From Bin87 sp965262485 (GTDB lineage Bacteria > Chloroflexota > Dehalococcoidia > Lucifugimonadales > UBA3495), in contig OZ253540.1 of NCBI GenBank assembly GCA_965262485.1, positions 2,790,001 through 2,854,000 of the forward strand: a DNA stretch of 64,000 nucleotides. The letters run 5' to 3'. The notes below the pieces were generated by a model, which saw nothing but the letters and a program-made list of their open reading frames with translations, had not been told where the DNA came from and ran no database searches. Position numbers and translations under genes: made by a program. Positions 8,448-15,433 of the stretch are shown in pieces (the stretch's first letter is position 1; every line of letters begins with the position of its first letter).

Positions 8448-8536
8448 CCTTTTCTCCGTCTTACGGAGATAGACCGCCTAGCACTAACGCTCTATCGTGC
8501 AAGGTACTAGTTCCCCCGCACACGCGGGGATAGACG
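8448..8536 (+). CRISPR. Degenerate two-repeat mini-CRISPR before hicA (CreA/creR-like)
   Basis: Two repeat copies read on the plus strand, opposite to the main array. The second (8509-8536) matches the array repeat at 26 of 28 positions, differing only at the two ends. The first (8448-8475) matches at 16 of 28 but keeps ATAGACC and a five-pair stem CTCCG/CGGAG ending at the same place. The ATAGAC handles begin at 8469 and 8530, exactly 61 bp apart, the array period, leaving a 33-nt pseudo-spacer (8476-8508). Cas6e should be able to release a crRNA-like RNA. I saw no clear plus-strand promoter; a weak TACATT -10 candidate lies at 8433-8438. Confidence 0.85.
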
Positions 8537-8538
8537 AT

Positions 8539-8787
8539 ATGGAAACCGCCGCCGAAATTTTGCGACGCCTTCGCACCAATCCGAAAGGCGTTCGCTTCGC
8601 CGACCTGGCTGCGATTTGCGACCGATTCTTTGGAGAGCCGCGACAGCGAGGCACCAGCCATCGGGTGTACCGAATGCCCTGGTCCGGGGACCCGAGGGTC
8701 AACATCCAGAATGACCGGGGCCTGGCAAAGGCTTATCAGGTGCGGCAGGTTATCAGAGCGATTGAACGACTGGAGGGTATGCGATGA
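8539..8787 (+). CDS. hicA: HicA-type toxin
   Basis: This 82-aa protein belongs to the HicA-like mRNA interferase group. The core RQRGTSHRVYRMPWSGDP carries the conserved G-[TS]-S-H with the catalytic His, followed by the VNIQNDRG and KAYQVRQVIRAIERLE segments. The ATG at 8539 is two bases after a nearly intact CRISPR repeat; the only Shine-Dalgarno candidate, GGGGA at 8526-8530, is the 3' arm of the repeat stem, eight bases from the ATG. Folding or Cas6e cleavage of that stem would therefore affect translation. The gene overlaps hicB by four bases. Confidence 0.85.
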   Translation: METAAEILRRLRTNPKGVRFADLAAICDRFFGEPRQRGTSHRVYRMPWSGDPRVNIQNDRGLAKAYQVRQVIRAIERLEGMR

Positions 8788-9002
8788 CCAACCACTACAC
8801 CTACCTCGTTACCTGGTCCGGCGAGGATGATGAGTACGTCGGACTATGTACCGAATTCCCCTCGCTGAGCTGGCTGGCGCCGACGCCCGACGAGGCATTT
8901 TCCGGCATCCGGCAGTTAGTCTCCGACTCCCTTGCCGATATGCGCGCTGGCGGCGAAGCGGCGCCGCAACCGGCCGCCGATCAAACACACACGCGGGAAT
9001 AG
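8784..9002 (+). CDS. hicB: HicB-type antitoxin, apparently C-terminally truncated
   Basis: This 72-aa protein has the HicB partial RNase H-like fold signature (YVGLCTEFPSLSWLAPTPDEA, then a GIRQLVSDSLADM helix). Relatives of this subgroup usually continue with a ribbon-helix-helix DNA-binding domain; here the protein stops soon after, in the tail QPAADQTHTRE. The last five codons including the stop are a CRISPR-repeat remnant (8988-9002). It may still neutralise HicA but should have lost operator binding. The truncation is inferred from family knowledge. Confidence 0.8.
   Translation: MTNHYTYLVTWSGEDDEYVGLCTEFPSLSWLAPTPDEAFSGIRQLVSDSLADMRAGGEAAPQPAADQTHTRE
8988..9002 (+). repeat. CRISPR-repeat remnant forming the end of hicB
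   Basis: CACACGCGGGAATAG matches the 3' half of the array repeat at 14 of 15 positions, in the same orientation as the mini-CRISPR. The hicB stop codon TAG lies in the handle part. Confidence 0.6.
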
Positions 9003-9026
9003 CAGCCGGCGGCAACGCCGGGTGAA

Positions 9027-9054
9027 CCGCCGCCCGCCCACGCGGGGATAGACG
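9027..9054 (+). repeat. CRISPR-repeat copy downstream of hicB
   Basis: This 28-bp stretch matches the array repeat at 21 of 28 positions, including all of positions 13-27, and keeps five of six stem pairs plus ATAGAC. It lies 24 bp after the hicB stop in the same orientation as the copies before hicA, so hicAB is bracketed by repeats. A further inverted repeat GCGGGAG-N15-CTCCCGC (9054-9082) overlaps its end and could act as a terminator, though no T-tract follows. Confidence 0.75.
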
Positions 9055-9088
9055 CGGGAGTGGACTCCGAATCCGCTCCCGCATACCC

Positions 9089-9343
9089 TCACCGATACGC
9101 ATTGCGTCGGTGTGCCACCCGGACTACCAGAACCACCAGCTCGTCGTCCAGCACTTCATACACAATCCGATAGTCGCCAACGCGCCGGCGGCGCAATCCG
9201 CGCAGCCCGCCTTTCAGAAGGCTGCCGGCCAGTGGCTGCTCGCCCAGAGAGTCAATGGCATCAACCAGGCGTTCCCGGGCATCCCGCGGCAGACGCGCCA
9301 ATTCCTGTCTCGCGCTGCCCTTAATCCGAACCGAGTAGCTCAC
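9089..9343 (-). CDS. RelE/ParE-type toxin
   Basis: An 84-aa RelE/ParE-superfamily protein: SYSVRIKGSARQELARLP, then LRGLRRRRVGDYRIVYEVLDDELVVLVVRVAHRRNAYR, the standard core with its basic cluster and C-terminal R-x-x-x-Y. I chose GTG at 9343 because GAGG lies six bases upstream and the protein then begins like its family; ATG at 9355 would add four residues. It overlaps the antitoxin gene by 23 bases. RelE would cleave mRNA on the ribosome; a ParE would inhibit gyrase. The sequence fits RelE better. Confidence 0.8.
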   Translation of the reverse strand: MSYSVRIKGSARQELARLPRDARERLVDAIDSLGEQPLAGSLLKGGLRGLRRRRVGDYRIVYEVLDDELVVLVVRVAHRRNAYR

Positions 9344-9545
9344 GCCGGACCTCATCCCAGTCCAGAACCGGGTCGGATGGGTCCCTCAGCCGTTCCACCG
9401 CGACGGAAAGGTCATCGAAGTCTTCCAGGTATTGCTCCACAGCCTGGCGCACCACTTCAGCCCGGCTGCGCTTGAGCGCCGCCGCCGCTGCGTCCAAACC
9501 GTGCATTAATTCATTCGGCAAGCGCGAAGTAATTTGGGTAGTCAT
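9321..9545 (-). CDS. RHH antitoxin of the relBE-type pair
   Basis: A 74-aa protein with an N-terminal ribbon-helix-helix (MTTQITSRLPNELMHGLDAA, then RSRAEVVRQAVEQYLEDFDDL) and an acidic C-terminus that would wrap the toxin. ATG at 9545 follows AGAGG; a longer start at 9593 lies inside the operator and is unlikely. The N-terminal domain should bind the inverted repeat at 9574-9600 and autoregulate the pair. Confidence 0.82.
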   Translation of the reverse strand: MTTQITSRLPNELMHGLDAAAAALKRSRAEVVRQAVEQYLEDFDDLSVAVERLRDPSDPVLDWDEVRRELLGSD

Positions 9546-9573
9546 TTGACATCCTCTCTGATGGAGATGCAAT

Positions 9574-9633
9574 GCAGTCAATGCAATTGACATTGACTGC
9601 CATTATGATACTGCCGGCAGGATTGCTTGTCAA
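9574..9633 (-). promoter_or_regulatory. Promoter and operator of the relBE-type pair
   Basis: On the minus strand TTGACA (9633-9628), 17 bp, TATCAT (9610-9605). Just downstream lies a perfect inverted repeat GCAGTCAATG-N7-CATTGACTGC (9574-9600), well placed as the antitoxin operator between promoter and start codon. The pair is thus transcribed independently of cas3, which ends at 9646. Confidence 0.75.
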
Positions 9634-9645
9634 CTGCTCCACTGC

Positions 9646-12297
9646 TTATCCCGCTCGCCGCAGCCCCAGCCGGTCGTAGCAGAACCGCCGCTCTCCCACG
9701 CAGAACTCAAATCCGTCGTCGATTGCCGTCGGCTCCACCGACTCCGGCACATCCGCGCCCCCCAACCACCGCACCGACATCGCCAACCCGTCAACCTTCC
9801 TCGTTGCGTCAAAAGGACTATCCGGCGCCGGGTCAAAGACGATTTCAACTCGGTCGTCGCCCAACCGGGTGCGTATCCGTTCGTCATCGCTGGGAAAACA
9901 GACCTCACGGTTCTCGGCGAAGAACGACTTGTCGCGCCGGATAACGTGGCTGCGCGCCGTCTGCACATCGGCGATGTAACCGCCCTCCGTGCTGATGGCG
10001 TGTTCCCGCCAGGCGTCGCCCAGCTCGGCGGTGATGCGTTCCAGCGCTGCGGGGTGCGTCGCCTGTTCCACCAGTTCCCGGTTCATCTCCGGTATCCGCC
10101 ACTGCGGATATTCGTCAATTAGCCGCCGCGTCGCCTCCAGAATGTGCAGGTTCCGGTACACGCCCCCGTGCGGCCCCAGCCCGTTGGCATCGGGTCGCCG
10201 GGACAGCAGGGGTGACAGGTCACCTTCCGGCGGCGTCAGCACGATGCCGGCCGGCCCGGCGTAGCCGGCTGGCCGGCTGGCGTCGTTGTCCTGATGGCGA
10301 TGCAGGCGGCCAATGCGCTGCAGCAGCACGTCGGCCGGGCACAGGTCGGTAATCAGCAGGTCGGCGTCAATGTCCAGCGACTGCTCCAGTGTCTGCGTAC
10401 CCACCACGACAAGCCCACCGGAGGGGCGTCCCCGACCCAGCCGCTGCTCGATTTCGCCGTCCAGCAACTCCCGGTCGCCGGCGGCGAACCGTCCGTGATG
10501 CAGCGTGGGTATACCTCCGACGGAGAACAGCAACCCGGCGTCGTCAGGTCCAGCCGCGTCCAGCAGTGCCTGCTGCGTCCGGATGGCGTAGTTCACCGTG
10601 TTGCGCACCACCAGGACATTTGCGCCGGCCCGTGCCGCTTCCAGCGCTCGAGCCGCCACCGCGCCGAAGTCCCGCATCTCCAGCTCCGCGCAGATGCTCA
10701 CGTCCTTGCGCTGGTTGTTCTCACCGGCATCGGTCATTCCCGATGCCGTGCTCACCGCCGGGTAGGGGGCGGCGATGGCGTCAACCAGCGTGGGAGCAGC
10801 GTCGGCGGCCTGCCGCAGCCAGCGATGCCGCGCCGTCGCGCCCAGCGTCGCCGACATCAGCAGCGCGTAGCCTCCTGCGCCCAAGTGGGCATCCAGCACA
10901 GCGGCCAATACCTCGCCCATGTAGGCGTCCGATGCGTGAACCTCGTCCACCACCAGCAGGTTCCGTGCCAGGCTGGCCGCCCGCAGGTGGGCGTTCTTCA
11001 CCGTCAGCGACCCCAGCATTGCCTGGTCCACCGTGCCCACCGCAATCTGAGCCGTGAGGAACCGCCTGGAGCTTTCGGCGGCCCAGCGGCGGCCGTCGCC
11101 GGCGTGGTCGTCCCACCACACTTCGTAATCATGCAGCCGTCTGCCTTCGGCATCCCCTGCCCGAATGTAACCGGGCACGGCCAGCACTGGCTCGGGTCGG
11201 TCGCCCTGCGGGAACATATTGGAGACAAAGGCCCTCACCCGGTCGAAAATCTGCCTAGCCGCCGCCCGGGTGGGCAGCGCGAAGTACAGGCCGTCCACCA
11301 AACCTGCCTCGTACAGCCGCGCGAACCGCCACAGCGCCGCCTCCGTCTTGCCCGAACCGGTCTCCGATTCGATGATGACCAGCCGCTCGTCGATGGGCGC
11401 GTTATAGGCCGCCTCCTGGATGGCATTAGCCCGGGGGATGTGGGGGAATAGCCTGGCCACGCCAGGCACACCGGTACGGGCCACGGCCTGACTCTGGGTC
11501 GCCAGGTTCAGCCCTACGCTGTGGATTGCCCCTGCCGCGACCCTTCGGGCGATGCCCATGTAATCGTCCTGCGGTTCGTCAACGTACCTGAACCACAGTT
11601 CGTTGGAGCCAATCCAATCCGCCAGGTTGCACAGCCCCAGGAAATGATGCTGGAACGACGGCGCCGCAGGCAGCGGCCGCCCGCCCGTGGCAAATGCCGT
11701 CGGAAACCACTGCCGAACCAGTCGCCCGATGCGGGCCACCTGCGCCTGCGGGTCCAGCTCGCCAAAGCGCCGCCATAGCTGCGGATGCTCGGAACGCGCG
11801 CCCTCCAGCTGCAGCGGCAACCCGTGATGCGACAGTGTAGCCACCAGCAGCCCGCCAACCGTTTCACCCCCGCAGTCGTCCCACGACTCCGTGGCGTCCC
11901 ACCACCAGCCCAGGGCATCGAAGAACCATTCGGCTGTTTCGCTATCTTCGCCGTTGAGCGCCGGCGTCAGGTCCAGCGTGTGCCCGGCCCGGCCCGGCTT
12001 GCTCCGATCCGGCGGTATATCGGCAGACTGCCAGATTTGCGTCTGAAACCCAACGTTCACCTTGCCGATGTCGTGTAGCGCGGCGAAAACGCATAGCCGC
12101 GCCGCCGTTATGGTGTCAACGTCGTCCCAACCGGCGGTATGCGCCAGCCGTTGTCGAATTATCGGCTGCTCCAGCAACGCTTCGAAGCAGGCGCCCACGT
12201 CCGCCAGATGGTGCTCCAGCAGGTGGATGCGCCCTGGGTCCTTGCGGTCGGACTTGCCCCAGAACCGGCGGGTGTATGTTTTTGAAAACTCCGGCAT
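9646..12297 (-). CDS. cas3: Cas3 nuclease-helicase
   Basis: This 883-aa protein degrades DNA targeted by Cascade. The N-terminal HD nuclease domain shows HH-ADVG near residues 29-34, HD at 75-76 (AALHDIGK) and SHHG near 156. The superfamily 2 helicase has Walker A SETGSGKTEA at about 311-320, DEVH at 451-454, SAT at 482-484 and QRIGRLHRH in motif VI. No break is seen. A 99-aa frame ends three bases upstream. Its separation from cas8e by two toxin-antitoxin pairs means Cascade and Cas3 can be expressed independently. Confidence 0.96.
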   Translation of the reverse strand: MPEFSKTYTRRFWGKSDRKDPGRIHLLEHHLADVGACFEALLEQPIIRQRLAHTAGWDDVDTITAARLCVFAALHDIGKVNVGFQTQIWQSADIPPDRSKPGRAGHTLDLTPALNGEDSETAEWFFDALGWWWDATESWDDCGGETVGGLLVATLSHHGLPLQLEGARSEHPQLWRRFGELDPQAQVARIGRLVRQWFPTAFATGGRPLPAAPSFQHHFLGLCNLADWIGSNELWFRYVDEPQDDYMGIARRVAAGAIHSVGLNLATQSQAVARTGVPGVARLFPHIPRANAIQEAAYNAPIDERLVIIESETGSGKTEAALWRFARLYEAGLVDGLYFALPTRAAARQIFDRVRAFVSNMFPQGDRPEPVLAVPGYIRAGDAEGRRLHDYEVWWDDHAGDGRRWAAESSRRFLTAQIAVGTVDQAMLGSLTVKNAHLRAASLARNLLVVDEVHASDAYMGEVLAAVLDAHLGAGGYALLMSATLGATARHRWLRQAADAAPTLVDAIAAPYPAVSTASGMTDAGENNQRKDVSICAELEMRDFGAVAARALEAARAGANVLVVRNTVNYAIRTQQALLDAAGPDDAGLLFSVGGIPTLHHGRFAAGDRELLDGEIEQRLGRGRPSGGLVVVGTQTLEQSLDIDADLLITDLCPADVLLQRIGRLHRHQDNDASRPAGYAGPAGIVLTPPEGDLSPLLSRRPDANGLGPHGGVYRNLHILEATRRLIDEYPQWRIPEMNRELVEQATHPAALERITAELGDAWREHAISTEGGYIADVQTARSHVIRRDKSFFAENREVCFPSDDERIRTRLGDDRVEIVFDPAPDSPFDATRKVDGLAMSVRWLGGADVPESVEPTAIDDGFEFCVGERRFCYDRLGLRRAG

Positions 12298-12300
12298 CCC

Positions 12301-12600
12301 TCATTCACCAGCCATTCTTTGACTCTTCGTCGCTCTCCAAAGAATGTGTTGGCCCCAGGTAAGCGTAGTATCTTGAGAACCAGCCATCCACACGCCATCC
12401 CGCCGTCTCGCAGCGCCACGCAGCGGGCTTTCCAGCATCCAGCGGGCCACATTAACGACCAACACGTCCTCGATGACCAGTTGTTCCCAAGGCTTGGTAT
12501 CGCAGTATTGCTGGAAGGGTTGACGAAGTTCCAGCCATCCTTGTAAAGGCGCCGAGCAGTCTAACCGGGTCGGCACATTATGATTCTGAGTACGGCTCAT
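12301..12600 (-). CDS. Unknown small protein upstream of cas3
   Basis: A 99-aa frame beginning MSRTQNHNVP and ending three bases before cas3, so probably cotranscribed. It is rich in Trp and Arg; the middle KPWEQLVIEDVLVVNVARWMLE looks like a strand plus helix. I recognise no family. ATG at 12600 was preferred over an upstream start at 12810 because AAAAAGG lies just ahead and the extra N-terminus looks like read-through of non-coding DNA. Confidence 0.5.
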   Translation of the reverse strand: MSRTQNHNVPTRLDCSAPLQGWLELRQPFQQYCDTKPWEQLVIEDVLVVNVARWMLESPLRGAARRRDGVWMAGSQDTTLTWGQHILWRATKSQRMAGE

Positions 12601-13356
12601 CCTCAAACCTTTTTGTGCCGGTACCCATGCTTCGCGCTGGCATCCGCATACTGCCACTGGGTGAATCACGGTCTCCAAAACGTGCCCTCCTACGTGCCAG
12701 ACCACTCTACTCGCCGCTGGCCGCAGTGGGCAAGACGCGCACTGATAGACGACAATTAGTCCTGCCGCGCATTGCCTCAAATCAAATGCCACTGAACTTC
12801 GGTTACACAAGGTCTCTTGATGGATCCAGCCACGAAATTGGATAACTGGCCACCGTCGTTGGGAAGACTAGCTGCATTGCATCGGCGAACCCGATTTGGG
12901 TATCCATCTTTCTGGCGTCCTCAGTCTTATTGATACCCGCCATGGTTCGCCCAATAGTCATTACGTAAACCCCGTCGTGAGGGGAATCCGTCCGCCGGCC
13001 CGATGACGGATTTCGTCGGCCCGTTTTGGAGCCTCTCGATTGCGGATACGCCGCATGATCCGCCCCCAGGTCGTCACTCCAGCCACCCGGTCCACGCGTG
13101 TCGCGACGCATTCCGTCGTCGCCATGCCGCACCGGGCATTCCGCCCCCGAGCCAGGCTTTTGATACCGGATTGCGACCGCCCCAGCGCCTTTCGCCCGCG
13201 CTCTTACCGCAGCTCTCGCCAGCTCCTAATTTACAGTAGCGGGCGTAGTCCGCCCTGATCTTCCCCATCGTCACCGATTCCGTTTACTTTCAGGTGATGG
13301 CAACGGGACCGTCAAGTACCGAACCACCCGTAAGGAAACGGAACCCGCGGCCGCCG
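12601..13356. other. No gene recognised between cas3 operon and surface gene
   Basis: About 750 bp in which no reading frame on either strand resembles a protein. A minus-strand frame near 12803-13132 lacks a credible start and composition. Upstream signals for the cas3 transcript should lie here, but I found no strong promoter. Confidence 0.5.
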
Positions 13357-13416
13357 GGGATAAGCACGGTGTGGGGGCAGCGCCGGAGTGCGCTGCCCCC
13401 ACACCGTGCTTATCCC
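13357..13416 (-). terminator. Perfect palindrome with 27-bp arms at the end of the surface gene
   Basis: Arms 13357-13383 and 13390-13416 are exact reverse complements around a 6-nt loop CGGAGT. The TAA stop of the surface gene (13412-13410) lies inside one arm. The size suggests transcription termination or mRNA protection, but no T-run follows on the minus strand, so a classical intrinsic terminator is uncertain. Confidence 0.7.
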
Positions 13417-14050
13417 TCTGACGGCGTTATGCTCAGGGTGAAGTTCCCGCCGCCGGCAGTGGACACCGACTCCACCGTGTACGTCTCTCCGGGAGCCAGC
13501 GTCAGCGTGACCCTGTTGGAGCCGTCATGCACCAGCTTGCCATTGTTGCGCCGCACGTTGACGCGATGCTCATAGGTCGCTCCGGGCGGCGTCCCCCAGC
13601 CGTTCTGCGGCGTGTCCTTCGACACGAACAGCGCCCCGCCCGACTCCGACTTGAGGGTGATGCTCACCTCGGTTTCCTCCGATAGGGTGAAGTGGATGTA
13701 CCGAGCGGCGCTGTCCCGGTGGTGGGCCCGGCAGTCCGCGTCGTCCCACGCGCCGCTGAACTCTGCCGCGCCGGTCAGGCTACCCAGGTCCGTGAAGCAG
13801 GACGTCACCAGCGTGTTCTCCGGTTCCGGCGGCGGGCTGATGGCAATGGTTGTCTCGGCGCTGGCCGAGAGCCCGCTCGCGTCGGTCACCGTCAGGCGGA
13901 AGGTCAACTCCATCAGCTCCGTAACGTCCGGGGCGGTGAAGTTGGCCGTGGCCGTGCTGGCGCTGACGATGGAGACCGTGGGCGTTCCTCCCACCTGGCT
14001 CCAGGCGAAGGTCAGCGACTCCGCCGCCGTCTCAGCGTCGTTGCCGACGC
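13410..14050 (-). pseudogene. Giant surface protein gene, C-terminal segment (frame 4)
   Basis: About 210 codons in frame from the third frameshift to the TAA at 13410. The segment contains one PKD-like repeat (VGNDAETAAESLTFAWSQVGG onward) and a terminal beta-rich domain with IHFTLSEETEVSITL and LAPGETYTVE, resembling bacterial pre-peptidase or secretion-type C-terminal domains. No LPxTG or membrane anchor is visible. It joins the preceding segment if one base is restored near 14050. Confidence 0.7.
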
Positions 14051-15433
14051 TTGCAGCGCCACCGTATCCCCGGCTACCGACGCCGTGACTTGGGCCGGGT
14101 CTATCGCAGCCGCGGGCGGCGTGTTCTCCGGCTCCGACGGCGGGCTGATGGCAATGGTCGTCTCGGCGCTGGCCGACAACCCGCCCTCGTCGGTCACCGT
14201 CAGCCGGAAGGTCAACTCCATCTGCGCCGTCACGTCCGGGGCGGTGAAGCTGGCCGTGGCCGCGCTGGCGCTGACGATGGAGACCTGCGGCGTTCCTCCC
14301 ACCTGGCTCCACGCGAAGGTCAGCGACTCCGCCGCCGTCTCAGCGTCGCCGCCGACGCCTTGCAGCGCCACCGTCTCCCCGGCCTCTGCCGTAGTGACCT
14401 GCGCCGCGTCTATCGCAGCCGCGGGCGGCGTGTTCTCCGGTTCCGGCGGCGGCTCCGCGCCGGTCACCGTGACGACCATCGTGTCGGAGTCGGATTGGCC
14501 TTCCTGGTCGGTTACGGTCAGTTGGAACTCCAGCGTCGTTCCGCCCGCCGCGTCGGCGGGAATGGTGAAGCTGGGGTCGCCCTTGGCCGGGTCGCTCAGC
14601 GTCACAGTTGGGCCGGCGAGCTGCGTCCATTGGTGGGTCATCTGGTGCCACCTGCCGTAGGGATTGACGCTGCCTTTGCCTTGCAGGGTGATGCTCTCGT
14701 CAGCCGCCCCCGTCAGGTCCGGGCCGGCGTTGGCCGTGGGCCGGACGAGTTCCGGCGCGGCGACGGTGACGACCACCGTATCGGAGTCGGACGCGCCCTC
14801 TTGATCGGTAACGGTCAGCCGGAACTCCAGCGTCGTCCCGTCGGCGGCGCCGGACGGCACGGTGAAGCTGGGATCGCCGTGGGTGGGTTTGTCCAGGGTG
14901 ACCGTCGGCCCGGACCGTTGCGTCCAGGCGTGGGCCATCTGGTGCCACCGGCCGTAGGGGTTAGCGCTGCACCGGCCTTGCAGGGTTACCTGGTTCCCCG
15001 GCGCTCCCGTCAGGTCCGGCCCGGCGCAGGCCGTGGGCCGGATGATGTCCCGCACGGTTACGGTCACCGTGTCGGAATCGCTCTGCCCTTCGCTGTCGGT
15101 TACGGTCAGCTCGAATTGCAGGGTGCGGCCCACCGGCGCGTTCTGCGGCAGGGTGAACCAGGGGTTGGCCGCCGTATCGTCGCTCAGGGCTACCGTCGGC
15201 TCGGACATCTGGACCCAGGCGTACTCCACCGGCATCTGCTGGACCTGGGGATTGAGGCTGCCGGAGCCTTGCAGGACGACTCGCTCGCCGGGCGCCTGCT
15301 CCTGGTCCGGGCCGGCGTTGGCCGCCGGCAGCGGGTTGTTTGAAGTGACCTCCACCGTGTCCGAGTCGGTCTGGCCCCAGATGGTGGTGGTCAGCTTGAA
15401 CACCAGGACCTCGCCGGCGTAGAGCTGGGGCAT
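14012..15433 (-). pseudogene. Giant surface protein gene, PKD-like repeat segment (frame 3)
   Basis: About 460 codons holding four to five PKD/Ig-like repeats of the form NAGPDLTG...VTLQG..SANPYGRWHQM..WTQ..GPTVTL, then FTVP...GTTLEFRLTVTDQEG.SDSDTVVVTV. The repeats are close enough in DNA to serve as internal references: the homologous stretch at 14351-14360 has one more C than 14041-14050, which locates the frameshift ending this frame. The frame enters near 15430 from the previous segment. Confidence 0.75.

Noticed and set aside
8476..8508. Pseudo-spacer as an ordinary anti-phage spacer
   Set aside because: The degenerate repeats, opposite orientation to the array and the seed match to the cas promoter make a regulatory role more likely, although a chance remnant cannot be excluded.
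12803..13132. Minus-strand frame in the cas3-surface gene gap
   Set aside because: Low-complexity composition and no recognisable domain or ribosome site.
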